From Mesostigma viride (lineage: Eukaryota; Streptophyta; Mesostigmatophyceae; Mesostigmatales; Mesostigmataceae): a stretch of DNA of 64,000 nt. The stretch's first letter is position 1; the number at the start of each line of letters is the position of its first letter. A program made the position numbers and the translations under genes. Below are positions 63,426 to 64,000 of this stretch, in pieces. The notes beneath the pieces were generated by a model. That model was not told the origin of the DNA. It saw only the letters and a program-made list of their open reading frames with translations, and ran no database searches. Location of the stretch: the NCBI GenBank assembly GCA_009746045.1, contig RPFO01000154.1:7181693-7245692 (forward strand). The letters are read 5' to 3'.

Positions 63426-64000
63426 CTGCGTGGTGAGATATCAAACGATGTATCAACAAAAGTTATTCTCATTGTAGTATGAGTTTATACTTTGTAAAGA
63501 CAAGTTTTGCGAGAGGATACCCAGAAGAAAGTGCAGCAGCACCTGTGCGAGATCAGAGTCGGGACACATCCATGATTTCTATTTGTAGTATTGAATCTTG
63601 CGAAGTGTTGTCAAGAACACCTGCACTAGACAACGACAAGAATAATGTTGTTGCTGTTACTGTGGCTTTTGATGCTCATCATTATTACTCGGGTTAGGGA
63701 CTTCAAACAACCTTTTCAGAAGAGCGCAAAGAGGAAATTTGCACGATTGGCAAGCCAACCCCACATGAAAGATGAAGTGCATGTGTTACCACGTAGGCCT
63801 TGATTTTGACAATGCTTTGCACGGTTGTCGTGCCACTAACAAGCAGAGGATGGAGCACTGCCAGCCGCATAGTAGTAGCTTTGTGCCAAGCGTCTGTGAC
63901 AGCAGAAAGCAAGAAAGCGTGCACATCTGGTTGTGCATGAAACCAATCAATAAAGAAGCTGGAGAGCTTACATACCAGAAATGACGAACAAGAGGAACAC
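63426..64000. other. probable intron upstream of the cyclase exon
   Basis: No cyclase-like frame is found on the minus strand here. The sequence just upstream of 63425 is a plausible intron end. Nothing else is recognised. Confidence 0.45.

Noticed and set aside
1-64000. CRISPR array or prokaryotic defence system
   Set aside because: No evenly spaced repeat-spacer pattern; all repeats are explained by microsatellites, transposon ends or tandem duplication in a eukaryotic setting.

Overview
The window looks like nuclear DNA of a green alga (prasinophyte-like chlorophyte). The reasons are TTTAGGG-type telomere arrays, an intron-split class III nucleotidyl cyclase gene with GT-AG junctions, a polinton-like virus (PLV) and algal-type LINE, Penelope, hAT and Ty3/gypsy elements. 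The species is an inference. I see one host gene; almost everything else is mobile or viral DNA, much of it decayed.

Region 1-1084 is host flank with a CA-type microsatellite. Region 1085-28666 is an endogenous PLV bounded by inverted repeats of 1.15 and 1.28 kb, each containing telomeric repeats in chromosome-end orientation. The left arm runs on the minus strand: a broken primase-helicase, an intact tyrosine recombinase, an AT-hook protein, a packaging ATPase and a coiled-coil protein. From a 24-bp divergent promoter at 8278-8301 the other arm runs on the plus strand: a structural gene, a large protein ending in a C2H2 finger, minor capsid protein, a small basic amphipathic protein, major capsid protein and several small or broken genes. 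Three retroelement insertions with target-site duplications (10011-15232, 15895-16168, 24021-27379, the last carrying a hAT element) interrupt it. Removing them leaves about 18.7 kb, a usual PLV size. Primase, minor and major capsid genes carry frameshifts or stops, so this copy is not intact.

Region 28638-60110 is a nest of transposons whose order can be read from target-site duplications. An old Penelope-like fragment (29881-30104 and 59842-60110) was split by an RTE-like LINE (30105-59841). That LINE was hit by a TA-flanked inverted-repeat element (30247-36087), a complete Penelope-like insertion (36371-57878, ATATC duplication) and a piggyBac-like element (58055-59791, TTAA). Inside the Penelope insertion a TGT...ACA element (39076-51577) holds a Ty3/gypsy retrotransposon (40583-51310) whose Pol carries a cytosine DNA methyltransferase domain between protease and reverse transcriptase and a PHD finger at its C terminus. 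A truncated second gypsy copy is at 52142-55343.

Region 60098-64000 holds part of a host gene on the minus strand with tandem class III cyclase domains; its 5' exons lie beyond the window.

The strongest candidates for undescribed biology are the PLV with telomere-bearing inverted repeats, the methyltransferase/PHD gypsy element with its circularly permuted (split direct repeat) ends, and the LINE families ending in a hairpin plus (TTAA)n tail, which leave insertions as short as 31 bp.
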